DNA of 64,000 bases from Cycas panzhihuaensis (Eukaryota; Cycadophyta). The position numbers and the translations under genes are program-made. How positions within the stretch are numbered: position 1 is the stretch's first letter; every line of letters starts with the position of its first letter. A model generated the notes under the pieces. It was given only the letters and a program-made list of their open reading frames with translations, searched no databases and was not told the origin of the DNA. The stretch spans positions 74,469,741 through 74,533,740 of the forward strand of contig CM041465.1 of NCBI GenBank assembly GCA_023213395.1. The letters are read 5' to 3'. Shown here one piece after another: positions 9,250-22,399 of this stretch.

Positions 9250-12005
9250 TATGTAACACTTATAAAATATTTAATATATGTAATATTTTTGTGAAAAGGA
9301 ATTGATCTAATGGAGTGCAAAAAAGAAAAGTGGTTACATTTGAAGTAGTAAAGTAACCAGAAGTCAGTATTTTGGCTTAGGAGCAATTATAACCAACTAT
9401 GGAATTATAGTTATTTCCAAGTAATTAATGGGTATGGAAAAAAAATAAATATAGAAGAATTTCTAGAATGTGTATGTATGTGTGTGTGGGTAATTGTGAA
9501 ATACAGAGTGCCATGCTCCTATGTATTATAATTAAAGCTTGTTGTGTATTGTGTCTATAAGAATTTTGTGTACTATGTCTATAAGAATTCTGTGTACTAT
9601 GTCTATAAGAAATATATCTATTGCTATTGTTGGTGTTTACTATTCTTACTAGTGAAAGAAAAGGCACCTAATTTTATAATAAGTATTAAAGCACTAAAAA
9701 TAAACATTAGACTAAATAATTATGGAGTTATGAAGTGAGTCTCTAAGTTAAAGTTCTTGGAGAGTAATCCTCCTTATAACTTCACAAATGGGAGAGTGAG
9801 TAGAACCCTCCAATTTTCCATTTCCAAAAATATAAGATAAGATGTACAAAGAAGCATACCCATGAATTTACAAATGAATGTATAAACGAGACCCTCTAGT
9901 CAACCAACTCAAAAACTACAAAATGAAGAGAAACAAAGGAGAGTTACTCACAAGTTTACAAGTGAGGAAGCAAATGAAGCCTCTCAATCATTCAATTTTG
10001 AAACCATAAAGTACAAAGATAAGCACCGTGCAAGTCATTGAATAAGGAAAAGAGTGGAATTTCATGATTGTTCATTCATTTAATTGTGAAACAAAGGGTG
10101 CAAACAAGAGTTTTCTTAAAACTTGCAAATGGGTTTTTGACACCAAAAGAATTACTTGAGAAATTTTAAAACATAAATACAAAGGGATAATACTAGAATT
10201 TCATAGGTTCTCTTATAAGTACTTCATTTATTGTTCAAATCATATCATTCCAATTCTATATAGATTGAATTAAAGTCATCTAGATGTTTGAACATGCAAA
10301 GACCACTTAAAAATTCCCTACGACAAGACATTCTTGGAAAATATAAGTAGTGGAGAGTTAATAGTTTTTCCAATAACAATCACTAGGAGCCATTTTTGGT
10401 AGCCACTTCATGTGTTATTATAGCCATACAACCCATAACTTCCACTAGATTTAATGACATTAATAACATAACTAAACCATGCATGGAAGGGAGTATAGTG
10501 TAGAGTGGCAAGAAAAGAAGACATCTTTAGATTTTTGATTTTCTAAAGCCTTGGGATATATGAAGAGATCTTTCATGTAAAATTTGAGTGTAGGTCCTAT
10601 AAAAGGGAAAGACAACAACCAATCAACTTTTAAAAGGTTTAAACTTTGATTTTACTCCTGATTGTTAGTGACATAGTAAAAGGGAGGTGCCTAGATCTAT
10701 TGGCAAAATTTTTATGAATGTGCTAAGAGATATTATGAGCTAAAAGATCATAGGCATACTCTTTGTTTGTAGGAAAATACTTTGGATAGAATTCATATTT
10801 CTTCATAATAACATACTAAAAAAATTAAGGAGAGGTTGTTGAAAATTACCTTCATTATAGGTCAGTCATTAAGCATCTAATGCTTAGTTTATTTAAGTTA
10901 TTATAGCTTTGACAGTCACTTCCAGGGGAACTTATCTAAAGGATTTTATCATAGGGTTGAGTGAGTCCCCTGTGCTATGAATATCAATGCTAAGAGGGAA
11001 TTTAAGTGGAGTAAGTGCTCATTTTCTATGAGAGTTGAGTGAATCCTCCCTATATTTAGCTTTATAAATACTATCATCCTATGTAAGAATTTGATTGCTT
11101 AGTGACATATTCACATGAGTGATACATTATCTCAATCTCCTTAGACTATATTATGGGTGTTAAATTTACAACTTAAGATACGATTGATCTAACTCCCCTA
11201 TACTCTAGTTACTATTATTATGAAGGGTTTGGGTTTAGATGAGTCCTCTATGATTTAGATATTGTGGTTGAGATAGAATTGATTTAAACCCCTTATGCTT
11301 TAACTATTTTTATGAATAAGAGTCGAGTAAGTCATGTATGCATTAATTATTATATTTTATAATTAGTAATGTGGTATGAGACCCACAATTATATAGTGAA
11401 GTTGTCCAATGAGACTACTTTAATGATGAGCCATATGTGGGACATTTTCTAATTTAGTTTGAAGGATGAGAAAACTAGGAAAGTATAAGATATTTTGATA
11501 GAGATTACAAAGATTAAATTAGTAACTAATTATATAATTATATCCTAAAGAAGACTTCTATAGAAGGGATTGTTAAGGGCTTGAGTGAAGAGTGAATCAT
11601 CAGTACTCCAATATTCATATCATGTGCTTTAGCTCTAAGGTACTTTCCTCTTTAGGATTGTGATTACTTGGGTGATGAATACTTCATAACAATCTGGTTA
11701 GTTCTTTCTCTTGATATATCTCTTTTAGATTATCCTATTTTAGGAATATAAATCTATGATCCCTTGTGTTGTATTACTTGTACTATAATGGACAAAAGTA
11801 ATTAATTATAAATGCATGAGCGCCCATGTTCCCTTGAGTGTATCATATCTAATGAGGAAATGTATCTACTAAACTTATACTAATTAATTAAAATTTCATA
11901 AATTTAAGTATTTGGACAACTTGGTTCTTGTCATGCTAAATAACTCAAGTGGGTTCCATTAAGGCATTTGTCATAAGCATTGTGTTATTTTAAAGGGTCA
12001 TGACA
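9250..12005 (+). repeat. E2 5' LTR (start lost outside window)
   Basis: Matches the 3' LTR pieces 17363-19030 and 41598-42258 in order. 9731 aligns to 18011 (TGAAGTGA), 10731 to 19015, and 10755 onward to 41610 onward. It ends GGTCATGACA just before a tRNA-iMet priming site. The last roughly 570 bp (11440-12005) have no partner in the window. Upstream of 9731 the match is weaker. The left part is cut off by E0, so the true LTR is about 3 kb, a usual size for chromovirus LTRs. Confidence 0.8.
9541..9616 (+). repeat. Short tandem repeat, 27-bp unit, about 2.7 copies
   Basis: The unit is built on TATGTCTATAAGAATTCTGTGTAC and appears at about 9550, 9577 and 9604 with one or two changes. It lies inside the E2 5' LTR and is absent at the aligned place in the 3' LTR (about 17880), so it arose after insertion of E2. 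Confidence 0.75.
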
Positions 12006-12009
12006 ATTA

Positions 12010-12021
12010 TGGTATTAGAGT
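12010..12021 (+). other. E2 primer-binding site
   Basis: TGGTATTAGAGT, two transitions from the tRNA-iMet complement, four bases after the LTR end TGACA. Confidence 0.8.
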
Positions 12022-13130
12022 AGAGGCTTGAATACTTATAAAAAAGAGAGAGATCTTCATTACAACAACCAAGTTTTAAAATTACCAAAACTTATTAGAG
12101 TGATTATATTTGAAGTCTTTATACCAATAAAGAAATTAACTAGGAGAGTTTTTAGGTTTAGAAGATTATAAATGACTTACTAAGGTTTGGTTTAAAACTT
12201 GATTTAAGGCTTATAGGATTAAGGTTTATATAACTAGCAAAGGGTTTATCAGATTTCTAGCATTAAAACTATAAACAAACTAAGAACCTAACACAAAAAT
12301 AAAAGTTTCCAAGACTAAAATTTAAGAGAGATTATTTTCAGAGTTTTATGAATTATAACACTCATAAATTTTGGCCAAGGTTTCACAACATGCAATAATT
12401 GATAAATTGTTGTAAGAGTTCCATGAGCCATTATATTAAAATATTGCTATCAAAATTTTAGAAATTATAACATTATTAGAATAGTACTAGCATTTTAAAT
12501 GTTTTAATATTAATAGATTGTTATTAGGGTTTCATGAGTTGCAACAATAATGAAGTGTTATTAGGGTTTTATGAGTTGAAACATTGAAGGATTGTTATTA
12601 GGGCTTTATAAGTTAAAACCTAATAAATTGCCAAATTGAACTCTAAACTCAAAAAATAATAGACCATATAGTCTAAACAGATAATAGAGAGAATAAGAGA
12701 TTATACACAAATAGCCTAAGAGGGCTAAGAAGACATCAAGACTAAAGAAATAAAACTAGAGGAGTTTTCAAGACATAGGGAAAGTTTGTAAAATGATATA
12801 TCAATGCCATTAGTGGAGATAGTTTATAGCCTGCAAGAATAATTAAAACGCTATAAAGAGGATAATGAGTGAATTTTAAGAAATCATGAAATTATGCTCT
12901 ATAATATTCAAAGAGACATGGAATAAGAGAATATCTAGGAGATTCAAAACATAAGAAGTAATCTAAGAAGAAGCAGGCTGTAAGAGTTATCAAGTAGTAA
13001 GAATTCATGTAGAAGAGTTAGATAAAGAACTTAAGGTTGTATCCAATAATGTTATTCTACTAATGTAACATCTTCTAATGAAACCCTAAGATCAAGATGA
13101 GAAGAATAAGAAGATATAAAAAGTATACTA
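12022..13130 (+). other. E2 untranslated leader
   Basis: AT-rich, without a recognisable domain. It contains three or four diverged copies of a 45-bp-scale motif (TTGTTATTAGGGTTTTATGAGTT) at about 12410-12610, suggesting an old tandem array. It separates the priming site from gag. Confidence 0.5.
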
Positions 13131-13139
13131 CAATTCAAA

Positions 13140-13870
13140 ATGAGGAAAGTAAAATTGCCTACCTTGAATGGAGAAGTTAAGAATGAAGGAAAAGCAAAAG
13201 GTTAGTTGTTCAATATTGAAAAATACTTTGGCTTAAATAACTTCAACTCCAATGAGAAGATAAAAGTATCTATATGTAATTTTATAAGAAAGGCATCCTT
13301 GTGGTGGGAGAATCACAAGAAGGTAAATGATTTTTAGAAAAGAGACACAAGATGGAGTAAATTTTTAAAGTATTTCAAACAAAAATACCTCTTGAGGTGG
13401 TACTACAATAAGATAATGAAGACCTTCCATGAATTAAAATAAGGAAAGAGGTCAATAGATGAATAAGAGAGAGAATTTATGGAGTTTCTCTGGTACATAC
13501 TATATATTCAAGAGGAGAAAATGAAAACGCATGGATTCATTATCACACTAAACAAAAACATCCATAATAGGATGAAGATACTAGAATCTAAAACCCTAGA
13601 GGAAGCAATCCATAAATCTAGATGTTGTGAAGACCAATGGTTAAGATTGCATGATAGGCTAGTTAGTTGGAAGGGGAGGAAATAGCTGGAACTAGGGCCA
13701 TTAAGGAGAAATTTTATACCTCCAAAATTTAGTCAATGAGAGAGGAATTACAACCATCCCTAGGGTAACCCAAGAACTTATCTTCTATAAATCAATGCTC
13801 CAAAGAATCTAGGTGAAATTAGATGCTTTAGGTATAATAAGTGGGGATATTATGCCATGAACTATTCATA
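13140..13870 (+). pseudogene. E2 Ty3 gag remnant with decayed zinc knuckle
   Basis: The + strand shows the Retrotran_gag core: KYFGLNNFNSNEKIKV, then ASLWWENHKK, FKQKYLLRWYYNKI, and an open stretch 13479-13685 with EFMEFLWYILYIQEEK. The CCHC knuckle at about 13815-13850 reads CFRYNKWGYYAMNY. The first Cys survives; the second Cys, the His and the last Cys are all Tyr, each explained by one G-to-A or C-to-T change. It would have encoded capsid and nucleocapsid. Confidence 0.85.
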
Positions 13871-13919
13871 AAAATAGGAATGAAAGGAGAAGCCTACAAT
13901 ATAGAGATGTAACCAATGG

Positions 13920-14350
13920 CAACTGATGAAGCCCAAGAAGTAGGGCATATGCATATTCACATAACTATTGAAAGAAGGTAGGTGGATTGACAATTTACTC
14001 TAGTTTATGTAGTTGGTAAGATATGTAGGCATGATCTTACTATATTAAGTGATTCAAGAAGTAGTCACAATTACTTGCACCCTAACATTCTAAATAAGTG
14101 AAAACTTAAGACACAACCTCATAAGAACAAATGGACTGCACATATAAAAAATGATAATAAAAGAAATATAAGAGAATTCATACCTTCCTATCCTTTACAT
14201 TAGAGGACATGGTCTACAAATAGTACTTTTTAAATTCTATTATTAGGTGATTATGATGCTATTATTAGATTAGAGTGGTTGAAGGGTCATTGCACCAAAA
14301 CTGATTATTATGATAAATTGGTTGAATACCTAGATGATGATGGAGAATTT
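13920..14350 (+). pseudogene. E2 aspartic protease remnant
   Basis: Reads ILSDSRSSHNYLHP at about 14035-14080, where the family has a DSGS/A-SHxF active site; the Gly is now Arg. LLGDYDAIIRLEWLKGH at about 14240-14290 matches the end of the chromovirus protease (G.DVILGM.WL). One reading frame with few stops in this part. Confidence 0.75.
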
Positions 14351-14479
14351 ATGATTATCTAAGCGAGGAAGATCCTAATAAATATACAAAAGATTTTTAT
14401 AATATAAGTAAGGATTTTTTTGAGAAAGGGATATCAAGCTTAGGCAATCCATGTCAACAAGGAAGGAACACAAAAGGGA

Positions 14480-15400
14480 CCCAAACTTGAAGATCTCCTA
14501 ATAGTGCAAATATTCAAGGATGTATTGCCAAATAAATTTCCAAGGCTACTCCCTAAATGAGACATTGATTATTCCATCAAATATGTATCGAGAAAAGGGC
14601 TAGTATCCAAGGTGCCCTATCACTTAGGTAAACCAAAGCTAGTAGAGCTAAAGTTGGAGCTATAAGATCTATTAGATAAAGGAGTTGTTAGGTTGAGTGT
14701 CTCACCTTAGAGAGTCCTAATTTTATTCATTAAGGGGAAGGATAGAACTTTAAAATAATGCATAGATTATAGAATATTGAATAAGTCCATAGTAAAAAGT
14801 AAATACCCCCTTCCTAGAATTAAAGATTTATTTGATTAGATGAAATATGTTAAGCTATTTACCAAGATCAATCTAAAATTATGATATTTCCAAATCAAAA
14901 TAAAGGAAGAGGACATGTTCAAAACTACTTTTAGAATAAGATATGGATAATACAAATTCTTAACAATGTCATTTAGCCTTATGAATGCACTAACAACATT
15001 TATATATTTGATGAATAATGTATTCAAAAAATATCTAGACAAGTCCATCATTGTATTTACTGATGATATACTAATTTATTTAAAGACCAAAGAGGAGTAT
15101 GAGGAACATATGCCTATTATGCTACAACTGCTACATGAGCACAAGTTATACACCAAGTTTAATAAGTGTAAGTTTTATAAAGAAGAAGTTTATTACTTAA
15201 GACATGTAATTTCTAAAATTAGAATATCTATCAATCTACAAAAAGTAATGGTAATAACGAATTGGTCATTACCTAAAAATATGCAAGAAGTAGAGATCTT
15301 TATGGAATTCAAAGGATATTATAGAAGGTATGTAAAAGAAATTTCGAGAATCACAACATTTATCACTTCACTATAGAAGAAGAATGCCAAATTTATATGG
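14480..15400 (+). pseudogene. E2 reverse transcriptase remnant
   Basis: From IFKDVLPNKFPRLLP through RIKDLFD (about 14820) to the open stretch 14966-15376, which has MSFSLMNALTTFIYLMN (family: PFGLTNAPATFMxLMN), FTDDILIYLK as the YADDILIYS catalytic box, and the connection segment. The two catalytic Asp remain, but upstream stops and altered residues exclude activity. Confidence 0.9.
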
Positions 15401-15850
15401 TTAGAATTGTGTAGAGAAAGATTTTAGTTGTTGAAGAAATTACTCACAACATCTCATGTTCTAGTTGTATCTAATATGAACTTTGAGTTTCTAGTTTGCA
15501 TTGATGTAAGTGTCAAAGGTATAGGTGTGATATTAATGTAGGATGGAAGGGTTATCTCACATTAATCAAAAAAGTTGAAGGATTACAAGAAGTATCCAAT
15601 TCATAATTTAGAGCTTGCAATGGTCATGTATGTGCTCAAAATATGGAGGCATTACTTGATGGGGAAGATCTTCAAGCTCCATACTAACCATGAAAACCTC
15701 ATATATATTTACTTAGTTATATTTAAATGTAATTCAATGTAGGTGGATCGAAGTGGGTTCAATTTTTAACCATACTACATTAAGGGCAAAGAGAAAAAAG
15801 TGGTTGATGCCTTAAGTTGAAGGTGACATGTAGTTTTAGTATGTATGTAT
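15400..15850 (+). pseudogene. E2 RNase H remnant
   Basis: Continues from RT: FEFLVCIDVSVKGIGVILM matches the F.V.TDAS..GiG.VL start of Ty3 RNase H, with the catalytic Asp kept and the following A-S changed. KKYPIHNLELAMVMYVLKIWRHYLMG aligns with the family's YPTHDLELAAVV...WRHYLYG. The end GKEKKVVDALS corresponds to NVVADALSR. Confidence 0.88.
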
Positions 15851-15879
15851 TAGACTAATTTAGTTGATTATATTTTAAA

Positions 15880-17100
15880 ATCATATGAAAAAGATAAGTT
15901 TTATAGTTAAGAAAGGGTTGTTTTACAAGAATAACAAGCTTAAAGAAATGTGGGTGCTAGGATTAAAAGAAAGTATATAGGGTTTTATATAATGGAAAAT
16001 GGTATGTTAGAATTCCATTAAAGAATTTATGTGTTGCTAAATTTAGAAATCAAAGAGATGATTATGCAAGAGACCCATGCCATACCACATATAAAGTACC
16101 TTAGCTATCATAAGATATATGCAATTATAAAAATACAAGTTTACTAGCCATGAATAAAGAATAATATCATGAACTTCATCAGAAAGTGCTTGGCATGCTA
16201 AAGAGTGAAGGTTAGACACAAACATCCAGTAGGATTATTATAGCCATTAGAGATTCCAAAGTGGAAGTGGAAGATGATCATGATGGATTTCATCATAGGT
16301 CTACTAAGAAGCAATTAATAACATGATGTTATCATGGTAGTTATAGTTAAATTAACTAAATCAACATACTTCATTCTAGTCTATAAAATGCATACCATAT
16401 TAGATGCCACTACCATATTTATGAAGGAAATTGTTAGACTATATGGTGTGCCAAAGACCATTATGTCAAACAAAGACACCAAGTTTACATCTAAATTTTA
16501 CTAATTTATATTTAAGAAGTTAGGCACTAAACTAAGATTTAGTATAGATTATCATCTAAAGATCGATGGGTAGATTGAGAAAGTAAATCAAGTGCTCAAG
16601 GACTAACTCTAAATGTATACAATGCAACAGTTGTCTAATTGGGAGAATCACTTGCACTTAATTTAATTCAATTACAATAATACAATTCATTCCTCCATGG
16701 GAATGAGTCCCTTTAAAGCATTATATGGTAGAAGATACAACACACCTCTGAGCTAGGAAAACTTGGAGGATAAACATATACTATGTCTAGAAATGTTACA
16801 AGAGATAAAATGACAAGTGATCAACATAAGGCAACAATTGAATATAACTCATGATAGATAGAAGATCTGTGTAGATTTAAATCAAATAGTAAAAGAATTT
16901 CAAGTGGATGATCATATACTCCTTTGGGTAAGACCCAAACATAGATCACCCAATTTAAGTACATGAAAGAAACTCTCACCAAGGTATTGTAATCCTTTCA
17001 ATGTTTTAGAACTAGTGGGTCAAGTTGCTTACAAGTTCACTTTACTTGTAGACCTTCAAGTATAAATGTCTTTCATGTTTTATTATTAAAGATGTATGTA
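15880..17100 (+). pseudogene. E2 integrase remnant
   Basis: The zinc-binding part is at about 16060-16215 (HIKYLSYHK then CLAC). The core follows: MDFIIGLL at about 16285, IVRLYGVPKTIMSNKDTKFTS (catalytic Asp now Asn), and MGMSPFKALYGRRYNTPL at about 16700-16745. The C-terminal part runs to about 17080. Broken by about a dozen stops. Confidence 0.88.
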
Positions 17101-17189
17101 TTAGATTCTAAGCATATTTTTAATTAAACTAACCTTGTGGCTAAACCAATCCTTCAATTCTAAAAAATACCCAAAAGATTCTTTAATAA

Positions 17190-17340
17190 TAAAGAGAAAG
17201 TGTTGTAGAATAGAGTCATAAGGTAAGTAAAAGTACAATGATAGTACCTAACTCTATAAGAGGCCACATGGGAGTTAGAAGATGACATATGACAAGAATA
17301 CCCAATCTTGTTTATAACATGTTAAAGCATAATAGGATGA
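17190..17340 (+). pseudogene. E2 C-terminal chromodomain remnant
   Basis: EATWELEDD is encoded at 17270-17296, the hallmark of the short chromodomain at the end of chromovirus integrases, preceded by a KVQW-like strand. It is followed by a YPILF-like end at about 17305. This places E2 in the chromoviruses rather than in Athila or Tat groups. Aromatic-cage residues cannot be judged through the stops. Confidence 0.75.
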
Positions 17341-17349
17341 TTCTTCTTT

Positions 17350-17362
17350 GAAGGGGAGGGAG
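17350..17362 (+). other. E2 polypurine tract
   Basis: GAAGGGGAGGGAG directly upstream of TATAAGGACC, read as a decayed LTR start (TG to TA). Confidence 0.8.
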
Positions 17363-19030
17363 TATAAGGACCTAAACCTAAATTGACTTGATCTTTTTAT
17401 CCTTCTTGCATAAGTTTCTCATCAATTATGTATATGTATATGTAAAATTTTCCAATATCTCATAATCATTATTCCAATGAAAATTTTCCTTTTTATCTAA
17501 TAACTTGTTCATCCTATGTAAGGTGGAAACTTATTCTATAGTCCACCAGGTATGAGGATGTACCATTTAGTCTCTAATTTTGTTCATCCTATGTAAGTTA
17601 GAAGCTTATTTCATGCTCTACCAAGTGTGAGTATGCACCAAATTTGGATCATTGGAGTTGTTTATTTATTTGTATTATGTTATATTTCAAGGTACTAGAC
17701 CTTTCCCCTCTAACATCTTGAATGATGTAATTTATTTTGTTATGGCTTAAATAATACAAAATCTAATTAGATTGTTTAAAGGGATAAGCACATATGAGGG
17801 AGCATATGATATGAATGAGGGATGAATAAAGGGGCAAATAATTTTAAGGGTAGAGGAGAGGTATAAAAATATCATGAATATTCTTGAGATAGAAAAAGAT
17901 CAACTAATGGACACAAATTATAGAGAAGGATTTCATTAAGTAAAAGAATATCCTTTTGGCAATGCAATTACTACTAAAGTATTGAAAACAAACATCAAAT
18001 TGAAGAGATATGAAGTGAATCTCCAAGTTAAAGTTCTTATAAAGAAAGCCTTTTTGTAACTCTACAAATTATCAAATGAGTAGAACCCCCCAATTATTTA
18101 TTTCTAAAATTCATGATAAGAGATACAAAGAAGTATGCTTGCAAATTACAAATAACTATATGAATAGGATCCTCTACTTGACCAACTTTGAAATTGCAAA
18201 ATGAAGAAAAATAAAGGAGTGTTGCTCATTAGTTTATAAGTGATCAGGCAAATGAAACATATTAGTCATTTAATTATGAAATTGTGAATACAAAGGGAAG
18301 CACCCTGTAATTCTATAAATGAGCAAATGAATGGAGTCTTATAATCATTCATTCATATAACTATGAAACAAATGGAAAATATAAGAATTCTACTTACAAA
18401 CCTACAAATGGGCTTCTAATACCAAAATAACAACTTGAGAAATTGTCAAAACATAAATACAAAGGGGAAGATGGTAGAACTTCATAGTTTTTCTTATAAT
18501 TGCTTCATTTATTATTAAAACTGTGTCAAACTAGTTTTGTAAAGTTTGAATTAAATTCATTTAAATGCTTAAATAGTTAAAGACCACTCAAAAATCCCAT
18601 AGGAGGAGATATTCTTAGAAAATAAAAGTGGTGGGTAGTTGATAGTTATTCTAATATCTATGATTGGGACCCACTTTTGGCAGCCACTATATACATTATT
18701 TAAACCATTATATCTTATAACTTCCACTAGATCTAATAGCATTAATAATATAATTAAATCATGCAAGGAAGGGAGTATAGTCTAAAGAGGTGAGGAAGAC
18801 ATCTTTATATTTTTTATTTTCTAAAGCCTTAGGATGTAAGAAGAGAATTTTCATATAAAGTGTTGAGTGTAGGTTTTATGAAGGGGAAATTCAGTAACTA
18901 ATCAGATTTTTAAAGGTTTCAACTTGGATTTTGATTCTAATTATTGGTGACATGGTAAAAGGGAGGTTCCTAGATCTATTGACAAAATTTTCATGAGTTA
19001 TACATAGTTTTACTAAGAGATATTATGAGC
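17363..19030 (+). repeat. E2 3' LTR, first segment
   Basis: Starts after the purine tract and matches the 5' LTR from 9250 onward in order, well from 18011 (with 9731). It is interrupted after 19030 by E3. The next bases of the LTR resume at 41598. 19026-19030 (tgagc) is the left target duplication of E3. Confidence 0.85.
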
Positions 19031-19469
19031 TATTAGAAATAATTAATATTATCTTTTAATGTTCACTTTATAATATTCTCCTTATAATATTCACTTTACA
19101 ATGTTCATTTATTAATAGTTAATTATATGGTTTGGTGAAATAAACAACCACCCATTTTAATGAACCCCTGTCTTCTTAAAAGAATCTTTTCTATATTCCC
19201 AGAGGTTAGGTTGACTAGGTTACGTAGGGCAGGCTAGTTGTACATGTAGAAAGAGGATGAGATCCTTAATCATCTCCATTGTATTATTTTCTTATTTTTT
19301 GTAATAATATTTATTTATTCAAGAGGTGTTTTTTTATCCCTAGTAGGGGATTTTCCACCTATCATATCTAGTGCAATTGTGTTACTAAATATTTTATAGA
19401 TTTATGAATTATTTTTGGTGATATGATGATTTATACCTGTGAATTTCAAATGCAGCCCTCTCTCCAATA
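19031..19469 (+). repeat. E3 5' LTR (439 bp)
   Basis: Starts TATTAGAAATAATTAA (canonical TG decayed) and ends CCAATA directly before the priming site. Matches 41172-41592 closely along its length, including the CTTTATAATATTCTCC and GGATTTTCCACCT-type blocks. Confidence 0.93.
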
Positions 19470-19481
19470 AGGTATTAGAGC
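19470..19481 (+). other. E3 primer-binding site
   Basis: AGGTATTAGAGC abuts the LTR end; two differences from the tRNA-iMet complement TGGTATCAGAGC. Confidence 0.8.
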
Positions 19482-20070
<589 letters not shown>

Positions 20071-20381
20071 TAAAGGAAGGATGGATCTAGGGAATAAATC
20101 ACTCACATGCACACAATGACAATGGAGAATGAAAAAGAGATGAAATAAGATATAAGAACAAGCTTGGAGGTGAGAATGAATAATGACTCCCTCCTTGAGA
20201 TTTCATCTTTTATTATTAAAGGTGAGCATTAGGGTTATGATTTTTCTACCTAATGACATAAACCCAAAATTACATCTAAATTTATATAAAGTGTATTTCA
20301 CTAAGAGACTAATGCTAACAATATATCCTAAGGTCACGTAATTAATCTATACAAATGACCTTGATACATTAACCTCTTTAA
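20071..20381 (-). repeat. E4 3' LTR (311 bp)
   Basis: Begins TAAAGGAAGGATGG (TG decayed to TA) and ends CCTCTTTAA. Aligns with 27349-27659 throughout, and with both E5 LTRs. Confidence 0.93.
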
Positions 20382-20392
20382 ATCCCCCCCTT
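20382..20392 (-). other. E4 polypurine tract
   Basis: A C run on the + strand next to the 3' LTR gives AAGGGGGGGAT on the coding strand. Confidence 0.75.
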
Positions 20393-20884
20393 AATGGTAA
20401 AAGGTCATTTTGAGAAAATCTATTCTATGAGGTCTTTATTTGAGTCTCATTATTATAATGAAATTCTAAATGACGCTTTTGTGGGAAACCCCTCATGGTG
20501 AATAAAAACCTACAAACTTTTTAAGATCTATAGCCTCGTTTATAAATTAAAATGTCTAAGGTAGCTCTTTGATGTAGCCTAATAACTAAGCAACTTAAAT
20601 GTGCAGCTTAATCTACTAAGTCTCTGTATACCATTTCGTCATCCCCTATGCCCTTTTAAGTTTTCACAAGTTCTTATTTCCCAAAACTAGTACAACCCTT
20701 ATCCTTCTATGCCCACATAGGGTTTCCATAAATATGATAGAGCAGAGACTTACTCTTATTCTTCTACACCCACAAGGGGTTTTCACGAAGAGAATGGAGT
20801 ATGTTGATCATGTTGCCATCTTCTTTGATTAGTCAGAGATGGAGGCCCTAGGCTGAGCTACCTTCAGAACTACTCAAACTTCAC

Positions 20885-21290
20885 CTTTTACAGATGTTTG
20901 GTAAAGATATTGGCTATTTGATCTGCTGTGGGGTAGTATTCTAGTTGAATTATTCCGTCATGAATAAGTTCTCTAATCCTATGGACTTTTATACTTATGT
21001 GTTTGGTACGATCATGAAATACAAGATTTTTTGCCATGTAAATTAATGATTGATTATCTACATAAAGACTCGTAGGACTTGTTTGGGTGATATTCAATAT
21101 TTCCAATAATTTTCTCATCCATATCACCTCCTTACTGGTCTCAAAAGTAGTAAGGTATTCAACTTTGGTAGTTGAATTTGCAACTATCTTTTATCATCTG
21201 GATCTCCATGATATTAGTGTTATTCTAAAAAATATTATATACCCAGACATAGATCTTCTTGTATCTTTATCTCCTACAAATTCTGAGTCT
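20885..21290 (-). pseudogene. E4 RNase H remnant
   Basis: The open stretch 20888-21127 holds YVDNQSLIYMAKNLVFHDR, TKHISIKVHRIRELIHDG, and the pol end ADQIANIFTKHL. The catalytic Asp of DNQ is kept, unlike in E5. The start of the domain continues upstream to about 21290. Confidence 0.88.
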
Positions 21291-21299
21291 ATATATGCA

Positions 21300-22390
21300 G
21301 AAATCTTGAAGTTTAAATTAGGTTCATACAACAGACCATATTTGCTAGTCATCTTAAGGTATCTCAACACTCACACTACTACCTGCCAATGATTCTACCT
21401 AGAATTTGTCATGTAATGAGTAAGAATGCTGATAAAGTGTGCAATATCTGGCCTTATATTGGTAGTGTAGTTGAGACTACCTACAAGTTTCCTATAGAGT
21501 GTTGCATCTACCACCCTAGTATCACCTTCAGATGAGAGTTTGGTATTAGGGTCCATAGGTAAAATCATTGGTTGAGCATCTTCTAATTGAAACTTGGTTA
21601 GAAGATCGTTGATATATTTTTTTTGGGAGAGGAAATTTTTTCCATTCTTTTGTGTTATTTCAATTCCCAAGTAATATTTCATCAAACTAAGGTCAAAGAA
21701 TTTGAACATCTTATTAAGGTCCTTTTTCAGCTATCTTATTACCTGTTCACTATTACCCATTACTAGCATGTCATCCACAAAGATTATGAGATAAGTGACT
21801 TTATCCTTATGGTGCTTGATGAATAATGTTGCATCAATATCTTAGTAGTCACAAACTTCGTATCCAAATTACCTCATTCTTTCAGAAAACTTGGTAAACC
21901 AAGCATGATGGGCTTGTTTAAGGATGTACAAGGACTTTCTGAACTTGTAAACCTTATGCTTTTGACCTTCGATCTTATATCCTTCTAGCTAAGCCATGTA
22001 AATTTCTTCTTCAAGATTTCCATTAAGAAATGCGGTCTTAATATCAAGTTGGTGGAGTTTCTAACCCTATTGAGTAGCCAAAGTCATAAGAGTTCTAATT
22101 GTAGCCCACTTAGTTATAGGTGCAAAGACTTCAGTGTAGTTAATATCTTCCCTATATCTAAATCCTTTAGCTACTAACCTTGCCTTATGTTTTTTAAGGG
22201 CGTCATCTGATCCATATTTATTTTTGAATACGCATTTATTTTGAATTACCTTCTACCAAGTGGTAGATCAACGAACTCCTATGTATCGTTCTTCATAAGA
22301 GATTGGTACTCTTCATTCATGGCATTTCTCTAAATTGTATGTTTTACAGCTTCTTAGTACGTTAAGGACTCTTCATTAAGAGTAAGATGT
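21300..22390 (-). pseudogene. E4 reverse transcriptase remnant
   Basis: The open stretch 21395-21709 carries DLSLMKYYLGIEITQK and DATLYRKLVGSLNYTTN of the RT thumb. Upstream, at about 21755-21790, the catalytic box reads LIIFVDDMLVMG. The fingers region to about 22390 is interrupted by frameshifts and stops. Confidence 0.88.
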
Positions 22391-22399
22391 AGTTTTATC

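Noticed and set aside
9425-9667. Repetitive open frame (RHSTQNSY units) as a repeat protein
   Set aside because: It is the minus-strand reading of the 27-bp tandem repeat inside the E2 LTR; no other support.
9731-9740. TGAAGTGA at 9731 and 18011 as the start of the E2 LTRs
   Set aside because: Weaker similarity continues upstream of both, and a clear purine tract at 17350-17362 places the 3' LTR start at 17363.
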